64,000 nucleotides of DNA from Stenotrophomonas sp. MMGLT7 (lineage in GTDB: Bacteria > Pseudomonadota > Gammaproteobacteria > Xanthomonadales > Xanthomonadaceae), in assembly GCF_021168555.1 (NCBI RefSeq), contig NZ_JAJOZS010000005.1, positions 124,001-188,000 on the forward strand, read 5' to 3'. Under the pieces are notes generated by a model that saw only the letters and a program-made list of their open reading frames with translations, was not told where the DNA came from and ran no database searches. The position numbers were made by a program, and so were the translations under genes. Shown piece by piece: positions 29,217 to 39,259 of this stretch. The stretch's first letter is position 1; each line of letters starts with the position of its first letter.

Positions 29217-31850
29217 ATGTCGCTGCGCGATTACGTCCGCAAGCGCCGCTTCGACCGGACCCCGGAACCGGCGGCCGGGCCGGCGCCGGGCACGTCCGCC
29301 GCGCGTTCGCCGAAGGCACCGATCTTCGTGGTGCAGTTGCACCATGCCAGCAGCCGCCACTACGACTTCCGCCTGCAGGCCGGCGGCGTGCTCAAGAGCT
29401 GGGCGGTGCCCAAGGGGCCCTCGCTGCGGCCCGGCGACAAGCGCCTGGCGGTGCAGGTGGAGGACCATCCGCTGGGCTACGCCACCTTCGAGGGCGACAT
29501 TCCCGCCGGGCAGTACGGCGCCGGCCACGTGGACGTGTTCGACCACGGCACCTGGTCCTGCCAGGGCGATCCGCTGCAGGCGCTGGCCTCCGGCAAGCTC
29601 GACTTCGAACTGCAGGGCGACAAGCTGCGCGGGGCCTGGACGCTGGTGCGCACGCGCATGACCGGGCGCCAGCCGCAGTGGCTGCTGATCAAGCGCCACG
29701 ATGGCCATGCCGCCGACGTCGAGGCCGACGACCTGGTGCAGGGGCCGGCACCAGCACCGGAACCGGGCCGTGGGCGCGCGGCGCGGAGCGGGCGCCGCGC
29801 TGCAGCGGCCGCCACCGATCCGCCCGCAGCGCCGGCCAAGGCCAAGACCAAGACCGCGGCGAAGGGCAGGGCACGCGGCAGCGCGGCGGCTGCACGCGCG
29901 CGCCAGGACTGGCGCGCGCAGGCCCTGGCCCTGGACGGCGCCCGCGACGCGCCGTGCCCGGCCGGGCTGGCGCCGCAGCTGTGCACGCTGGTGCCGCAGG
30001 CACCCGAAGGCGAGGACTGGCTCAACGAGATCAAGTGGGACGGCTACCGGCTGCTGGCCGACCGCGTGGACGGCACGCTGCGGCTGCGCTCGCGCAACGG
30101 CCTGGACTGGACGGCGAGGGTGCCGGCGGTGGCCGAGGCGGTGGCGGCGCTGCCGGTGGACGACCTGCGCCTGGACGGCGAGCTGGTGGTGCTCGATGCC
30201 GAGGCCCGCAGCGATTTCTCCGCGCTGCAGGCGGTGCTGGAGGGCAGCGCGCGGCAGCCGCTGCGCTACGTGGTGTTCGACCTGCTCGGCGTGGCCGGCG
30301 TCGACCTGCGGCGCACCCCGCTGCTGCAGCGCAAGCAGCTGCTGCAGGCGCTGCTCGGTCCCGGGCCGGGCGTGCTGGCCTACAGCGACCACGTCGTCGG
30401 CCATGGCCGCGAGGTCTATGCGGCGGCGGCGGCCAAGGGCTACGAGGGCATCGTCAGCAAGCGCGCCGCCGCGCCCTACGGCGGCGGCCGCGACGGCGAC
30501 TGGCGCAAGACCAAGCGCGGCGAGGGCGACGAGTTCGTCGTCGTCGGCTACACCGATCCCAAGGGCGCGCGCAGCGGCTTCGGCTCGCTGCTGCTGGCAC
30601 GCCTGCGCGACGGCGCGCTGCAGTACGTGGGCCGGGTCGGCAGCGGCTTCGACGAGGCCACGCTGGCGCGGCTGTCGGCGCGGCTGCAGTCGCTGGCCAC
30701 GGCGCAGGCGCAGGTCGAACTGCCGCCGCACGTGACGTTCCCGCTGCGCAGCGTGCACTGGGTGCGCCCGCAACTGGTGGTGGAGGTGGCGTTCCGCGGC
30801 TGGGCCAAGGAAGGGCTGCTGCGCCAGGCCAGCTTCAGGCGCGAGCGCCCGGACAAGCGCCTGGCCGACCTGGCCTCCACCGACACCGACCCGCCGGCGC
30901 CGTCCGCCGGCGCCGCTGCGCCGCCGCGCCGTCCTCCATCGCGCGACCCGACGCGTCGCGCCCGCGCCACCGGAGCTTCCGCCATGTCCGCCAGCGCCAC
31001 CGTCGCCATTACCCATCCCGAACGCGTGGTGTACCCGGCCGCGGGCATCAGCAAGGGCCAGGTCGCCGACTACTACCGCAAGGTCGCGCGCTGGCTGCTG
31101 CCGGAGGTGGCGCGCCGTCCGCTGTCGCTGCTGCGCTGCCCGGACGGCGCCGGCGGCGAGTGCTTCTTCCAGAAGCACCATGGCCGCGGGCTGGGCGCGC
31201 ACGTGCATGCGATCGCGCTGGAGCAGAAGAGCGGGGTGGAGGACTACCTGTACATCGACGATGCCGACGGCCTGCTGGAGCTGGTGCAGATGAACGTGCT
31301 CGAGCTGCATCCGTGGGGAGCGACGGTGGACGACCCCGAGCATCCGGACCGGCTGGTGTTCGACCTGGACCCGGGACCGGGCGTGGACTGGACGACGGTG
31401 AAGCAGGCCGCGCGCGACATCCGCGCGCGCCTGCGCGAGGCCGGGCTGGAGAGCTTCGTGCGGCTGTCCGGCGGCAAGGGCCTGCACGTGGTGGCGCCGA
31501 TCGTGCCGGGCCCGGACTGGGACAGCGTGCGCGGGTTCTGCCAGGCCTTCGCCCAGGCGCTGGCCGAACACGCGCCGGAGCGCTACATCGCCACCATGAG
31601 CAAGGCCCGGCGCGAGGGCGTGATCTTCGTCGACTGGTTGCGCAACGGCCGCGGCAACACCAGCGTGTGCAGCTGGTCGCTGCGCGCGCGCGAGCACGCC
31701 AGCGTGGCGATGCCGCTGCGCTGGGAGGAGCTGGGCGGGATCGATTCGCCGCAGGCGTTTGCGCTGGACAAGGCGCTGCAGCGCGCCGCGCGCCTGCGCC
31801 GCGATCCCTGGGATGGCATCAAGCGGCTGCGGCAGGCGCTGCCGGGGTAG
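29217..31850 (+). CDS. ligD: Multifunctional DNA ligase LigD
   Basis: An 877-residue ATP-dependent ligase for end joining. In order: a 3'-phosphoesterase domain (about 30-170; QLHHASSRHYDFRLQ and HPLGYATFEGDIPAGQYG), an alanine/lysine linker (about 180-230), an adenylating ligase domain with the active lysine in EIKWDGYR (near 273) and OB-fold up to about 550, then an AEP-type polymerase (about 590-877) with metal motif FDLDPGPG (near 717) and SGGKGLHV. This phosphoesterase-ligase-polymerase order is that of Pseudomonas LigD. Co-transcribed with ku. Confidence 0.97.
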   Translation: MSLRDYVRKRRFDRTPEPAAGPAPGTSAARSPKAPIFVVQLHHASSRHYDFRLQAGGVLKSWAVPKGPSLRPGDKRLAVQVEDHPLGYATFEGDIPAGQYGAGHVDVFDHGTWSCQGDPLQALASGKLDFELQGDKLRGAWTLVRTRMTGRQPQWLLIKRHDGHAADVEADDLVQGPAPAPEPGRGRAARSGRRAAAAATDPPAAPAKAKTKTAAKGRARGSAAAARARQDWRAQALALDGARDAPCPAGLAPQLCTLVPQAPEGEDWLNEIKWDGYRLLADRVDGTLRLRSRNGLDWTARVPAVAEAVAALPVDDLRLDGELVVLDAEARSDFSALQAVLEGSARQPLRYVVFDLLGVAGVDLRRTPLLQRKQLLQALLGPGPGVLAYSDHVVGHGREVYAAAAAKGYEGIVSKRAAAPYGGGRDGDWRKTKRGEGDEFVVVGYTDPKGARSGFGSLLLARLRDGALQYVGRVGSGFDEATLARLSARLQSLATAQAQVELPPHVTFPLRSVHWVRPQLVVEVAFRGWAKEGLLRQASFRRERPDKRLADLASTDTDPPAPSAGAAAPPRRPPSRDPTRRARATGASAMSASATVAITHPERVVYPAAGISKGQVADYYRKVARWLLPEVARRPLSLLRCPDGAGGECFFQKHHGRGLGAHVHAIALEQKSGVEDYLYIDDADGLLELVQMNVLELHPWGATVDDPEHPDRLVFDLDPGPGVDWTTVKQAARDIRARLREAGLESFVRLSGGKGLHVVAPIVPGPDWDSVRGFCQAFAQALAEHAPERYIATMSKARREGVIFVDWLRNGRGNTSVCSWSLRAREHASVAMPLRWEELGGIDSPQAFALDKALQRAARLRRDPWDGIKRLRQALPG

Positions 31851-32103
31851 GGGGATCCTGCCGCCGCCGGATGCGCCTTGCGTCGGTGCCGGCGGCCAGG
31901 TGGCGGCACCCGCGCGGCGGCAATCGAAGGCCTGCTCCCCTCGGGCGAGAGGACACGGATTGGGTGCCGGTGGCGCCCGTGCGCGATGAAAGCGCACGGC
32001 ACTCGATGCCGACCGGCGCCGGGAAGGCTTCCCGCCGCCGCCGGCCCTACGATCAATGGGCGGGGGCGGGGCAACCGTGGCGATCGCGAACGACCGCGCG
32101 TCA

Positions 32104-32117
32104 CTGATCCAGATCAA
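32104..32117 (+). promoter_or_regulatory. FNR/Anr-like box in the ligD downstream gap
   Basis: CTGATCCAGATCAA differs from TTGAT-N4-ATCAA in one position. It lies 57 bp before a small ORF with a strong ribosome site and 399 bp before the outer-membrane channel gene. Confidence 0.5.
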
Positions 32118-32174
32118 AGCCGCTATCGCCGCCTGCGCGCAGGATCGGCTCGCATCGCGAGCGAGGAGGTCAGC

Positions 32175-32252
32175 ATGCAGGAAAGGATGAACGCCATCCC
32201 GGCCCATGGGCACGACGTGCTTCCTGCGGCCGCGGCGACGGGCGTGCCGTAG
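32175..32252 (+). CDS. Possible 25-residue small ORF
   Basis: The ATG follows GAGGAGGT, a near-ideal ribosome site, at good spacing, and the frame encodes 25 residues (MQERMNAIPAHG...TGVP) before TAG. It could be a leader peptide or a small protein for the downstream channel gene; no family is recognised. The 264 bp between its stop and the next gene holds nothing else I can name. The call rests mainly on the ribosome site and the nearby FNR-like box. Confidence 0.35.
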   Translation: MQERMNAIPAHGHDVLPAAAATGVP

Positions 32253-32516
32253 GCAGGGGACATCCACCAGGCATGCGCACGCATGCGCAGCGGCCGGGCC
32301 GGCGCGCGCATCGTGGCCGAAACCGCGGCACCGGCCGCACCAACACCATTCGACCCCGGCGCCTGCCGGACGGGACCCTCGCGATCCCGGCCGGTCCGCG
32401 CCGGTACCGATCATCGACCGCCCGTCCCGTCGGCCGCCACCGAGCGAGCCGGCCGGACACCGATCCTCCACCCCGCGGGGCGGCCTCACAAGGGCTTTCT
32501 AGAGGAGGTATCCACC

Positions 32517-33428
32517 ATGATCCACGGACATCACGCATGCCGCCGGGCACCAGGCTCGCGCGGCTTCACGAAGCTTGCGGCATCGCTGCTGCTGGCCACG
32601 CTCGCCGGCAACGCGGGCGCGGTCGAGTTCCAACCCGGCGGCTACGATCCGGTCGCACCGGGCACCAGCCTGTTGCTGCTGTATGCCCAGCACGCCGAGC
32701 GCGACCGCTACTACCAGTCGGACCGGCGCAGCGATGGCATGGGGCTCAGTTCCGACGTCGGCATCCTGCGCTACCTGCACTCCTTCAAGCTGGGCGAGCG
32801 TGCGGTGATCGAGCCGCAGGTGCTGCAGCCGTTCGGCCGGATGAGCGGCAATGGCGCGGCCAACTCGCTCGGCCATACCTCCGGCATCGGCGACACCATC
32901 CTGGCGGTGACCCTGGTCACCTGGCTGGACGAGGACAAGCGCAACATCCTGGGCTTCACCCCGTACCTGTACCTGCCCACCGGCCGCTACCACGCCGGCT
33001 CGGCGCTGAACATGGGCGAGAACCGCTGGCGGCTGGTGCTGCAGGGCGCCTACAGCCATCGCTTCTCCGGGCGGTGGGCGCTGGACCTGGGCGCGGAGGC
33101 CTCGCGCGCCAGCGACAACGACGAGTACGGGCAGACGCGCGCCACCCTGAGCGAGCGCACCCGCTACGAGTTCCAGACCTACCTGCGCTACAACCTGGGC
33201 AGCCTGACGGAACTGTCGCTGGGCGGCGGCCATGTCGTCGGCGCGGCCACCCGCATCGATGACGTCGACCAGGGCGACCGCCTGGCCACGACCTACGCGC
33301 GGCTGACGCTCAACCGGGTGTTCTCGCCGAACTTCCAGCTGCAGGCGCAGCTGGGCAGGGACCTGGACGTGCGCCAGGGCTTTGCCGAGGACGCGCGCCT
33401 GAACCTGCGCCTGCTCTGGGCGTTCTGA
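32517..33428 (+). CDS. Outer-membrane channel-like protein (phenol/MetA-type pathway barrel)
   Basis: A 303-residue secreted protein with a signal peptide ending near residue 36 (LAASLLLATLAGNAGA) and alternating beta-strand sequence to a terminal aromatic residue (LRLLWAF). GYDPVAPGTSLLLLYAQHAERD and GIGDTILAVTLVTWLDED...YLYLPTGRY match the MetA-pathway of phenol degradation / putative transporter family, which form outer-membrane barrels. The ribosome site AGAGGAGGT is unusually strong. The substrate is unknown. It stands alone and is followed by a long hairpin. Confidence 0.82.
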   Translation: MIHGHHACRRAPGSRGFTKLAASLLLATLAGNAGAVEFQPGGYDPVAPGTSLLLLYAQHAERDRYYQSDRRSDGMGLSSDVGILRYLHSFKLGERAVIEPQVLQPFGRMSGNGAANSLGHTSGIGDTILAVTLVTWLDEDKRNILGFTPYLYLPTGRYHAGSALNMGENRWRLVLQGAYSHRFSGRWALDLGAEASRASDNDEYGQTRATLSERTRYEFQTYLRYNLGSLTELSLGGGHVVGAATRIDDVDQGDRLATTYARLTLNRVFSPNFQLQAQLGRDLDVRQGFAEDARLNLRLLWAF

Positions 33429-33432
33429 AACC

Positions 33433-33466
33433 GGCGGGCCGCGCCGCCGCCACGGCGCGGCCCGCC
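33433..33466 (+). terminator. Long GC hairpin after the channel gene
   Basis: A perfect 13-bp stem GGCGGGCCGCGCC / GGCGCGGCCCGCC with an 8-base loop starts 5 bp past the stop codon. No T-run follows. The remaining 287 bp to the next gene show nothing recognisable. Confidence 0.6.
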
Positions 33467-33753
33467 ACCGGCACTGCCGCCGCGAACGCCCGCCGCGTCG
33501 GTCGGGCGGCGCGGGCGGACCGGTCATCGCCGCGACGGCTTGGCGGTCGCGGCGGGGCAGGCTTTTTGCGCTGCAGCAATCACGGGTGTAATTAAGACGC
33601 TGGACGGTCGCCCCGCCCATTGCGTCTAGGGCGCCTTCCTGCAGTGAACCAGGGGACCGTCGTGCCGCGGTGGTCCGGTCGCCGCGGGAGGATGTCCGCA
33701 GGCAAGGGGTGGGTGATCGCCCGGACCCCTTTCAGCCTGTCGGGAGCCGTGCC

Positions 33754-34809
33754 GTGAATATCTTGCTGTCGGATGCCATCGCCTTCTGCCGCGCCCAGCT
33801 CGCCGCGCTGGGCACGCCCGCGCACATCGCCGTGGACGTCGCCGAACACCTGGTGGAGGCCGACCGCGCCGGCTATCCCAGCCACGGCATCTCGATCCTG
33901 CCCAAGTACCGGCAGGCGATCGACGACGGCCACCTGCACGCGGCCGCCGAGCCGCAGTGCCGGCGCGCCGACGGCGTGCAACTGGCCTACGACGGCGTTC
34001 TCGGCTTCGGCCAGCACGTCGGCAAGCGGGCATTCGCCGCCGCGGTGGAGCGCGCCCGCCTGGGCGGGCTGTGCGCGGTCACGGTCGCCGGCACCCATCA
34101 CTTCGGGCGCATGGGCCACTACGGCGAGCAGGTGAGCGGGCAGGGCATGGTGCTGCTGGCCTGGTCCAACGTCATCGGCCGCGGGCCGATGGTGGCACCG
34201 TTCGGCGGCAGCCAGGCGCGGCTGACCACCAACCCGGTGTGCTTCGCGCTGCCCCTGCCCGGCGGCCGTCCGGCGCTGGTCCTGGACATGGCCACCAGCC
34301 AGATCGCGATCAACCGGGCGCGGATACTGGCCGAACGCGGCGAACCGGCCGCGGCGGGGACGCTGATCGACGCACGGGGGCGGCCGACCACCGATCCGCA
34401 GGTGATGTTCGCCGATCCGCCCGGGGTGCTGCTGCCGTTCGGCGGCCACAAGGGCTACGGCCTGGGCCTGGTCACCGAACTGCTGGCCGGGCTGCTGTCC
34501 GGCGGCGGCACCGTGCAGCCGGCACACCAGCATGGCGCCAGCGTGGCCACCAACAACCTGTTCGCGCTGGTGATCGACCCGGCGCGCTTCGCCGACCCGC
34601 AGTGGATCGAGCGCGAGGCGGCCGCCTACATCGACTACCTGCACGCCTGCCCGCCGGCGCCGGGCTTCGCCGCGGTGCAGTACCCGGGCGAGTTCGAGGC
34701 GCGCAACCGCGCCGCGCATGCGGACTTCATCGAGATCGACGACCCGACCTGGCACGCGCTGCAGGCACTGGCCAGCGACCTGGGGACCGCGCCGCTGGCC
34801 GCCGGCTGA
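33754..34809 (+). CDS. Ldh2-family malate/L-lactate/sulfolactate dehydrogenase
   Basis: A 351-residue NAD(P)-dependent oxidoreductase of the family unrelated to classical lactate dehydrogenase. Typical motifs are AGYPSHGISILPKYRQAIDDG (39-59) with the Ser43-His44 pair, GTHHFGRMGHYGEQ (113-126) and the late GGHKGYGLGLVTELLAGLLSGG. It could act on malate, lactate, ureidoglycolate, 2,3-diketogulonate or sulfolactate. Nearby lactate genes make a 2-hydroxy acid plausible, though it is on the opposite strand from them. A GTG start at 33754 is used, with GGGAG upstream. Confidence 0.86.
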   Translation: MNILLSDAIAFCRAQLAALGTPAHIAVDVAEHLVEADRAGYPSHGISILPKYRQAIDDGHLHAAAEPQCRRADGVQLAYDGVLGFGQHVGKRAFAAAVERARLGGLCAVTVAGTHHFGRMGHYGEQVSGQGMVLLAWSNVIGRGPMVAPFGGSQARLTTNPVCFALPLPGGRPALVLDMATSQIAINRARILAERGEPAAAGTLIDARGRPTTDPQVMFADPPGVLLPFGGHKGYGLGLVTELLAGLLSGGGTVQPAHQHGASVATNNLFALVIDPARFADPQWIEREAAAYIDYLHACPPAPGFAAVQYPGEFEARNRAAHADFIEIDDPTWHALQALASDLGTAPLAAG

Positions 34810-34825
34810 GCCTGCCCGCTGCCCT

Positions 34826-35746
34826 TCAGCCCGCGGTCGGTGCGCGGCCGCGCGCGCTCGAGCAGGCCAGTCCCAGCACGATCGCGGCGAAGCCGGCGGC
34901 ATGGTACGCATGCAGCGGCTCGTGCAGGAACAGCACCGACAGCAGCGCGCCGAACACCGGCATCAGGTGGATGAACAGGCCCGCCCGCGCCGGCCCCACG
35001 CGGGCCACGCCGAGGTTGTAGAGCAGGTACGCCAGCACCGACGGGAAGATGCCGACGTAGGCAAACGCGGCCAGCGCGTGCGCGTTCCACTGCGGGCGCA
35101 GGCCGCCGGCGAACTCCCACAGGAACAGCGGCAGCAGGCACACCACGGCCACGCCGATCTGCGCCTCCATCAGCCCGATCCGGTCGATGTCGGCCGGCAT
35201 GCCACGCAGCCACAGCGTGTACAGCGCCCAGCAGACCATGGCCGCGAACACCACCAGGTCGCCATGGGAGAACTGCAGCGCCGCCAGCCGCGTCCAGTCG
35301 CCGTGCAGCACGATGGTGAGCACGCCGGCGAACGACAGCGCCAGCCCCAGGTACTGCCACGGGCCCAGCCGCTGCCGGTAGAACAGCGCGCCGAACAGCA
35401 CGATCAGCAGCGGGATGAAGGAATTGAGCAGCAGGCCGTTGGTGGCCGTGGTCGAGCGCAGCCCGGCGTAGACCAGCGAGTTGAACGCGGCCACGCCGAC
35501 CACGGCCAGCCCCAGCAGCCGCCAGCGATGCTGCCAGTAGCGCGGCAGGTCGCGCCGCAGCGGCCGCCAGGCGAACGGCAGCAGGCAGGCGAAGGCGATC
35601 AGCCAGCGGCCGAAGGACAGCGTCATCGGCGGCACGTCGTGGCGGATCGCGCGGCCGACGACGAAGTTGCCGGCCCAGAACAGCGGCGGCAGCACCAGGA
35701 TCAGCAGGCCGGCCAGGTCCGGGCGGGGGCGTTGGTTGCCGGTCAT
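34826..35746 (-). CDS. EamA/DMT-superfamily transporter
   Basis: Inner-membrane protein of 306 residues with about ten hydrophobic helices in two EamA halves (about 12-140 and 160-295). Proteins of this type export amino acids or other metabolites; the substrate cannot be deduced. The second half shows the common GLFIHLMPVFGALLSVLFLHEPL pattern. It is convergent with the Ldh2-family gene (17-bp gap). Confidence 0.88.
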   Translation of the reverse strand: MTGNQRPRPDLAGLLILVLPPLFWAGNFVVGRAIRHDVPPMTLSFGRWLIAFACLLPFAWRPLRRDLPRYWQHRWRLLGLAVVGVAAFNSLVYAGLRSTTATNGLLLNSFIPLLIVLFGALFYRQRLGPWQYLGLALSFAGVLTIVLHGDWTRLAALQFSHGDLVVFAAMVCWALYTLWLRGMPADIDRIGLMEAQIGVAVVCLLPLFLWEFAGGLRPQWNAHALAAFAYVGIFPSVLAYLLYNLGVARVGPARAGLFIHLMPVFGALLSVLFLHEPLHAYHAAGFAAIVLGLACSSARGRAPTAG

Positions 35747-35828
35747 GGGATTCCTGTGCGATGGCGGTCGCGCATGATCGCGCGTGGTGCGCGGGGCGTC
35801 ATCCCGAGGCGGGAAGCGAAAGTTGTTT

Positions 35829-35960
35829 CCTTCTCCCGCTTGCGGGGGAAGGTGCCCGAAGGGCGGATGGGGGTTGCCGGGAGCATGGGAGGGTCTACAG
35901 CCAGAGCGCCCTCATCCGGCGCTGCGCGCCACCTTCCCCCGCAAGCGGGAGAAGGGAGTC
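35829..35960. repeat. Palindromic intergenic element, third copy (inverted)
   Basis: Related to 22111-22294 and 27091-27226 but in the opposite orientation. It begins CCTTCTCCCGCTTGCGGGGG, runs through GGTGCCCGAAGGGCGGATGGGGG, and ends CATCCGGCGCTGCGCGCC...GCGGGAGAAGGG. It sits between the DMT transporter start and the D-lactate dehydrogenase stop. Confidence 0.8.
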
Positions 35961-35987
35961 ATGCCGGCGAGCGCGCGCTGCAGCGTC

Positions 35988-37706
35988 TCAATGCCCGCCG
36001 CAGCAATCGTTCCAGCCCCTGCCCTTGGGGGTCTGGCCGATGCCCGGGTTGAAGCTGTTGGTCGGGTCGAGCTGGCGGTAGAACTGTTCCAGCGCCGGCT
36101 TGGCCGGGTACAGGTGGCCGACGTTGTGCTCGGCCGGGTACTCGGCGCCGCGCTTGTCCAGCAGCGCCCACATCGCGTGCTCGATCGCCAGCGGGTTGAG
36201 GCCCTTCCTGACGATGTAGTCCTGGTGGAACACGTGGCAGAAGAAGTGGCCGTAGTAGAGCTTGGCCACCAGCGTGTCGTCGATGTCCGGCGGCAGCGTC
36301 TCCACCCAGTCGCGGTCGTTGCGGCGCAGCGCCACGTCCAGCGCCACGATGTCCTCCACCTCGCGCCGGTGCACCTCGCGGTAGCGCACCGCCGCGCCGG
36401 CCACCGCGAAGCGGTGCAGGAACGCCTTGCGGCCCTCGTCGGCATCGCACTTGAACCAGCCGCCGGTGGTGGAGGCGGCGAAGTGCTGCTTGAGGAACAC
36501 CTCGGTCAGCGGCGCCATCGCCGCGCTGACCTTGAGCAGCAGGTGGTGCTCGTAGCGCTGGCGGAACTGCCGCATGCGCACCGGCAGGTGGCTGGGCAGC
36601 AGTGCCATCAGCGCCTGCATCGTCCGGTCGGTGACCCCGCGCAGGCCCAGCCGCTCGAAGAAGCCGTCGATTCGGCTCTTGAGCGCGAACGCGGCCGGCA
36701 CCTTGTCGGTGCCCAGCCTGTCGATCAGCAGGAAGGTGTCCTTGCCGTACTTCTCGCCGATGTCGTAGGCGTCGCGGTGGATGTACTCGCCGCTGATCGG
36801 CAGTTCGTCGAAGGCGGTGAGCATGTAGCGGCGGATCTCGGTCAGGTCGTCCGGCGCGTTGCTGCCGATGTAGAACACCGCCGCGTCCTCGCGCGGGAAG
36901 GTGTCCAGCCGCACCGCGAACACCGCCAGCCGCCCGGCCGAGCCGGCGGCCTCGTACAGGCGCACCGGATCGGCGTTGTAGCGCGCCGGCGTCGGCGCAT
37001 CGACCTCGCGCACGTGCTGGCCGTAGTACGGATCGGAGGCGGCCAGCTGCGGATCGTCGTGGATGTCGGCCTCGGCGTAGTCGCCGGCCTGCAGCCGGGC
37101 GAGGATCTGCTCGGGCTCCTGGCCCAGCTCGATGCCGAGGTGGTTGACCAGCCGCAGCACGCCGTCGTCGTCGAGCCGGGCGTACAGCGCCAGCTGGGTG
37201 TAGGCCGGGCCGCGCCGCACCAGCGCGCCGCCGGAGTTGTTGCAGATCCCGCCCAGCACCGAGGCGCCGATGCACGAGGAGCCGATCACCGAGTGCGGCT
37301 CGCGGCCCAGCGGGCGCAGCTCCTGCTCCAGCCGGTCCAGGGTGGCGCCGGGCAGGCACACCACCTGGCGGCCATCGTGGATCAGCTGCACGCCGGCCAG
37401 GCGGCGGGTGGAGAGCATGACGACCTCGCGGTCGTAGTCGTCGCCGTCCGGGGTGGAGCCGCCGGTCAGGCCGGTGTTGGCCGCCTGCATGATGACGATG
37501 CGCCCGGCCTCGACGATGGCCTGCAGCGCCTTCCACATCTCCAGCAGGGTGCCGGGCACCACCACCGCCAGCACCGGGCCCTCGCCGAAGCGATAGCCCT
37601 TGCGGTAGCGGCGGGTGGCCTTGTCGCCGGTGAGCACGTGGCCGGCGCCGACGGCATCGCGCAGGCGCTGCAGCAGGGTGTCGGAGGGAACGGCGGAACG
37701 GTCCAT
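35988..37706 (-). CDS. dld: Quinone-dependent D-lactate dehydrogenase
   Basis: A 572-residue peripheral membrane flavoprotein that oxidises D-lactate to pyruvate and feeds the quinone pool. The FAD domain (PCMH) shows NTGLTGGSTPDGDDYDREVV (about 74-93) and IGSSCIGASVLGGICNNSGGALVRRG; the C-terminal half fits the Dld membrane-binding domain of E. coli type (length about 571). The ATG at 37706 is preceded by GGAG. It lies downstream of lldP-lldR-lldD in the same direction, after a repeat-bearing 392-bp gap, so it may have its own promoter. Confidence 0.94.
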   Translation of the reverse strand: MDRSAVPSDTLLQRLRDAVGAGHVLTGDKATRRYRKGYRFGEGPVLAVVVPGTLLEMWKALQAIVEAGRIVIMQAANTGLTGGSTPDGDDYDREVVMLSTRRLAGVQLIHDGRQVVCLPGATLDRLEQELRPLGREPHSVIGSSCIGASVLGGICNNSGGALVRRGPAYTQLALYARLDDDGVLRLVNHLGIELGQEPEQILARLQAGDYAEADIHDDPQLAASDPYYGQHVREVDAPTPARYNADPVRLYEAAGSAGRLAVFAVRLDTFPREDAAVFYIGSNAPDDLTEIRRYMLTAFDELPISGEYIHRDAYDIGEKYGKDTFLLIDRLGTDKVPAAFALKSRIDGFFERLGLRGVTDRTMQALMALLPSHLPVRMRQFRQRYEHHLLLKVSAAMAPLTEVFLKQHFAASTTGGWFKCDADEGRKAFLHRFAVAGAAVRYREVHRREVEDIVALDVALRRNDRDWVETLPPDIDDTLVAKLYYGHFFCHVFHQDYIVRKGLNPLAIEHAMWALLDKRGAEYPAEHNVGHLYPAKPALEQFYRQLDPTNSFNPGIGQTPKGRGWNDCCGGH

Positions 37707-37892
37707 GGCGGTGTCTCCCGGATGTTGTACGCGATTATCGGCCTTTGGCCCCATGCCGGCGTGGGCCGTGGTCTGCCAGCGCCGCCAGCGGCTTGCGTGC
37801 AGGAGCAGCCCTACGTGGCCTCCGCGGCATGAGCCGCGAGGGCTTTACCGGGAAGCCGATTGGCGCTCACCGTCAGTTCTCTTATCGAAACC

Positions 37893-37976
37893 GAACGTCG
37901 TCCCCGCGAAGCGGGGACCCAGCGACTTTGGCCTGTGCCGCGGTAAGGCACTGGGTCCCCGCCTTCGCGGGGACGG
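37893..37976. repeat. Hairpin repeat with GTCCCCGCGAAGCGGGGAC arms
   Basis: Long imperfect inverted repeat: GTCCCCGCGAAGCGGGGACCC on the left and GGGTCCCCGCCTTCGCGGGGAC on the right (described in parts), with ACTTTGGCCTGTGCC between. Related pieces recur at 45885-45920 (GTCCCCGCGAAGGTGGGGAC). It fills the gap between lldD and dld. Confidence 0.75.
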
Positions 37977-38098
37977 CAGCTGGAAAACAGTGGCCCTGAG
38001 TGAGGCTGGCACCCGACGGTAAGGCCCTCGCGGCGCACGGCCCGTATCGCCGCTCCTGCAGAAATGGCAAGACCATCGCTGCCGGCGGCGATATGCCG

Positions 38099-39259
38099 TC
38101 ACGGCGACACCATCGCCTCGCGGGTCACGCCGGTGAGCGAGTCGCGGGTGATCCCGGCTATGGTCTTGGCACCGGTCAGCGTCATCGCCACGCGCATTTC
38201 CTTCTCCATCAGCCCCAGCAGGTTCTCCACCCCGGCCTGGCCGGCGGCGGCCAGTGCGTACACCCAGGCGCGGCCGAGCAGCACCGCGTCGGCGCCCAGG
38301 GCGATCATGCGCACGATGTCCAGGCCGTTGCGGATGCCCGAGTCGGCCAGGATCTTCAGCTCGCCCTTGACCGCGTCGGCGATGGCCGGCAGCGCGCGCG
38401 CGCTGGACAGCACGCCATCGAGCTGGCGGCCGCCGTGGTTGGACACCACGATGCCGTCGGCGCCGAACTTCACCGCGTCGCGCGCGTCCTCCGGGTCGAG
38501 GATGCCCTTGATCACCATCGGCCCGGTCCAGAACTCGCGGATCCATTCCAGGTCCTTCCACGAGATCGACGGGTCGAAGTTGGCCGCCAGCCAGCCGATG
38601 TAGTCCTCCAGCCCGGTCGGCGTGCCGCGGTAGGCGGAGATGTTGCCCAGGTCGTGCGGGCGTCCCCACAGGCCCACGTCCCAGCTCCAGCGCGGATGGG
38701 TCGCGGCCTGCGCCATGCGCCGCAGCGAGGCGTTGGGCCCGCTCATGCCCGAGTGCGCGTCGCGGTAGCGCGCGCCGGGCGTGGGCATGTCCACGGTGAA
38801 CACCAGCGTGGTCACGCCGGCGGCCTTGGCGCGCTCGAGCGCGTTCTTCATGAAGCCGCGGTCCTTGAGCACGTACAGCTGGAACCACATCGGCCGGTCG
38901 ATGACCGGCACCACTTCCTCGATCGGGCACACCGACACCGTGGACAGGGTGAAGGGAATGCCGCGCGCGGCCGCGGCGCGCGCGGCCTGCACCTCGCCGC
39001 GGCGCGCGTACATGCCGGTCAGCCCGACCGGTGCCAGCGCCGCCGGGATCGCCAGCTTCTCGCCGAACAGCTCGGTGGACAGGTCCAGCGCGGTCATGTC
39101 GCGCAGGATGCGCTGGCGCAGCGCGATGTCCTCCAGGTCCGAGACGTTGCGCCTGAGCGTGTGCTCGGCATAGGCGCCGCCGTCGATGTAGTGGAACAGG
39201 AACGGCGGCAGCCGGCTCTGGGCGGCGGCGCGGTAGTCGGTGGATGCGGAGATGATCAT
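38099..39259 (-). CDS. lldD: L-lactate dehydrogenase (quinone/cytochrome type)
   Basis: A 386-residue FMN enzyme that oxidises L-lactate to pyruvate on the inner membrane, passing electrons to the respiratory chain. The active-site His275 lies in [12 protein letters not shown], at the same number as in E. coli LldD, and the FMN-binding TFTVDMP and [15 protein letters not shown] segments are present. The start codon overlaps the lldR stop by four bases (ATGA), so translation is coupled. Confidence 0.97.
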   Translation of the reverse strand: MIISASTDYRAAAQSRLPPFLFHYIDGGAYAEHTLRRNVSDLEDIALRQRILRDMTALDLSTELFGEKLAIPAALAPVGLTGMYARRGEVQAARAAAARGIPFTLSTVSVCPIEEVVPVIDRPMWFQLYVLKDRGFMKNALERAKAAGVTTLVFTVDMPTPGARYRDAHSGMSGPNASLRRMAQAATHPRWSWDVGLWGRPHDLGNISAYRGTPTGLEDYIGWLAANFDPSISWKDLEWIREFWTGPMVIKGILDPEDARDAVKFGADGIVVSNHGGRQLDGVLSSARALPAIADAVKGELKILADSGIRNGLDIVRMIALGADAVLLGRAWVYALAAAGQAGVENLLGLMEKEMRVAMTLTGAKTIAGITRDSLTGVTREAMVSP

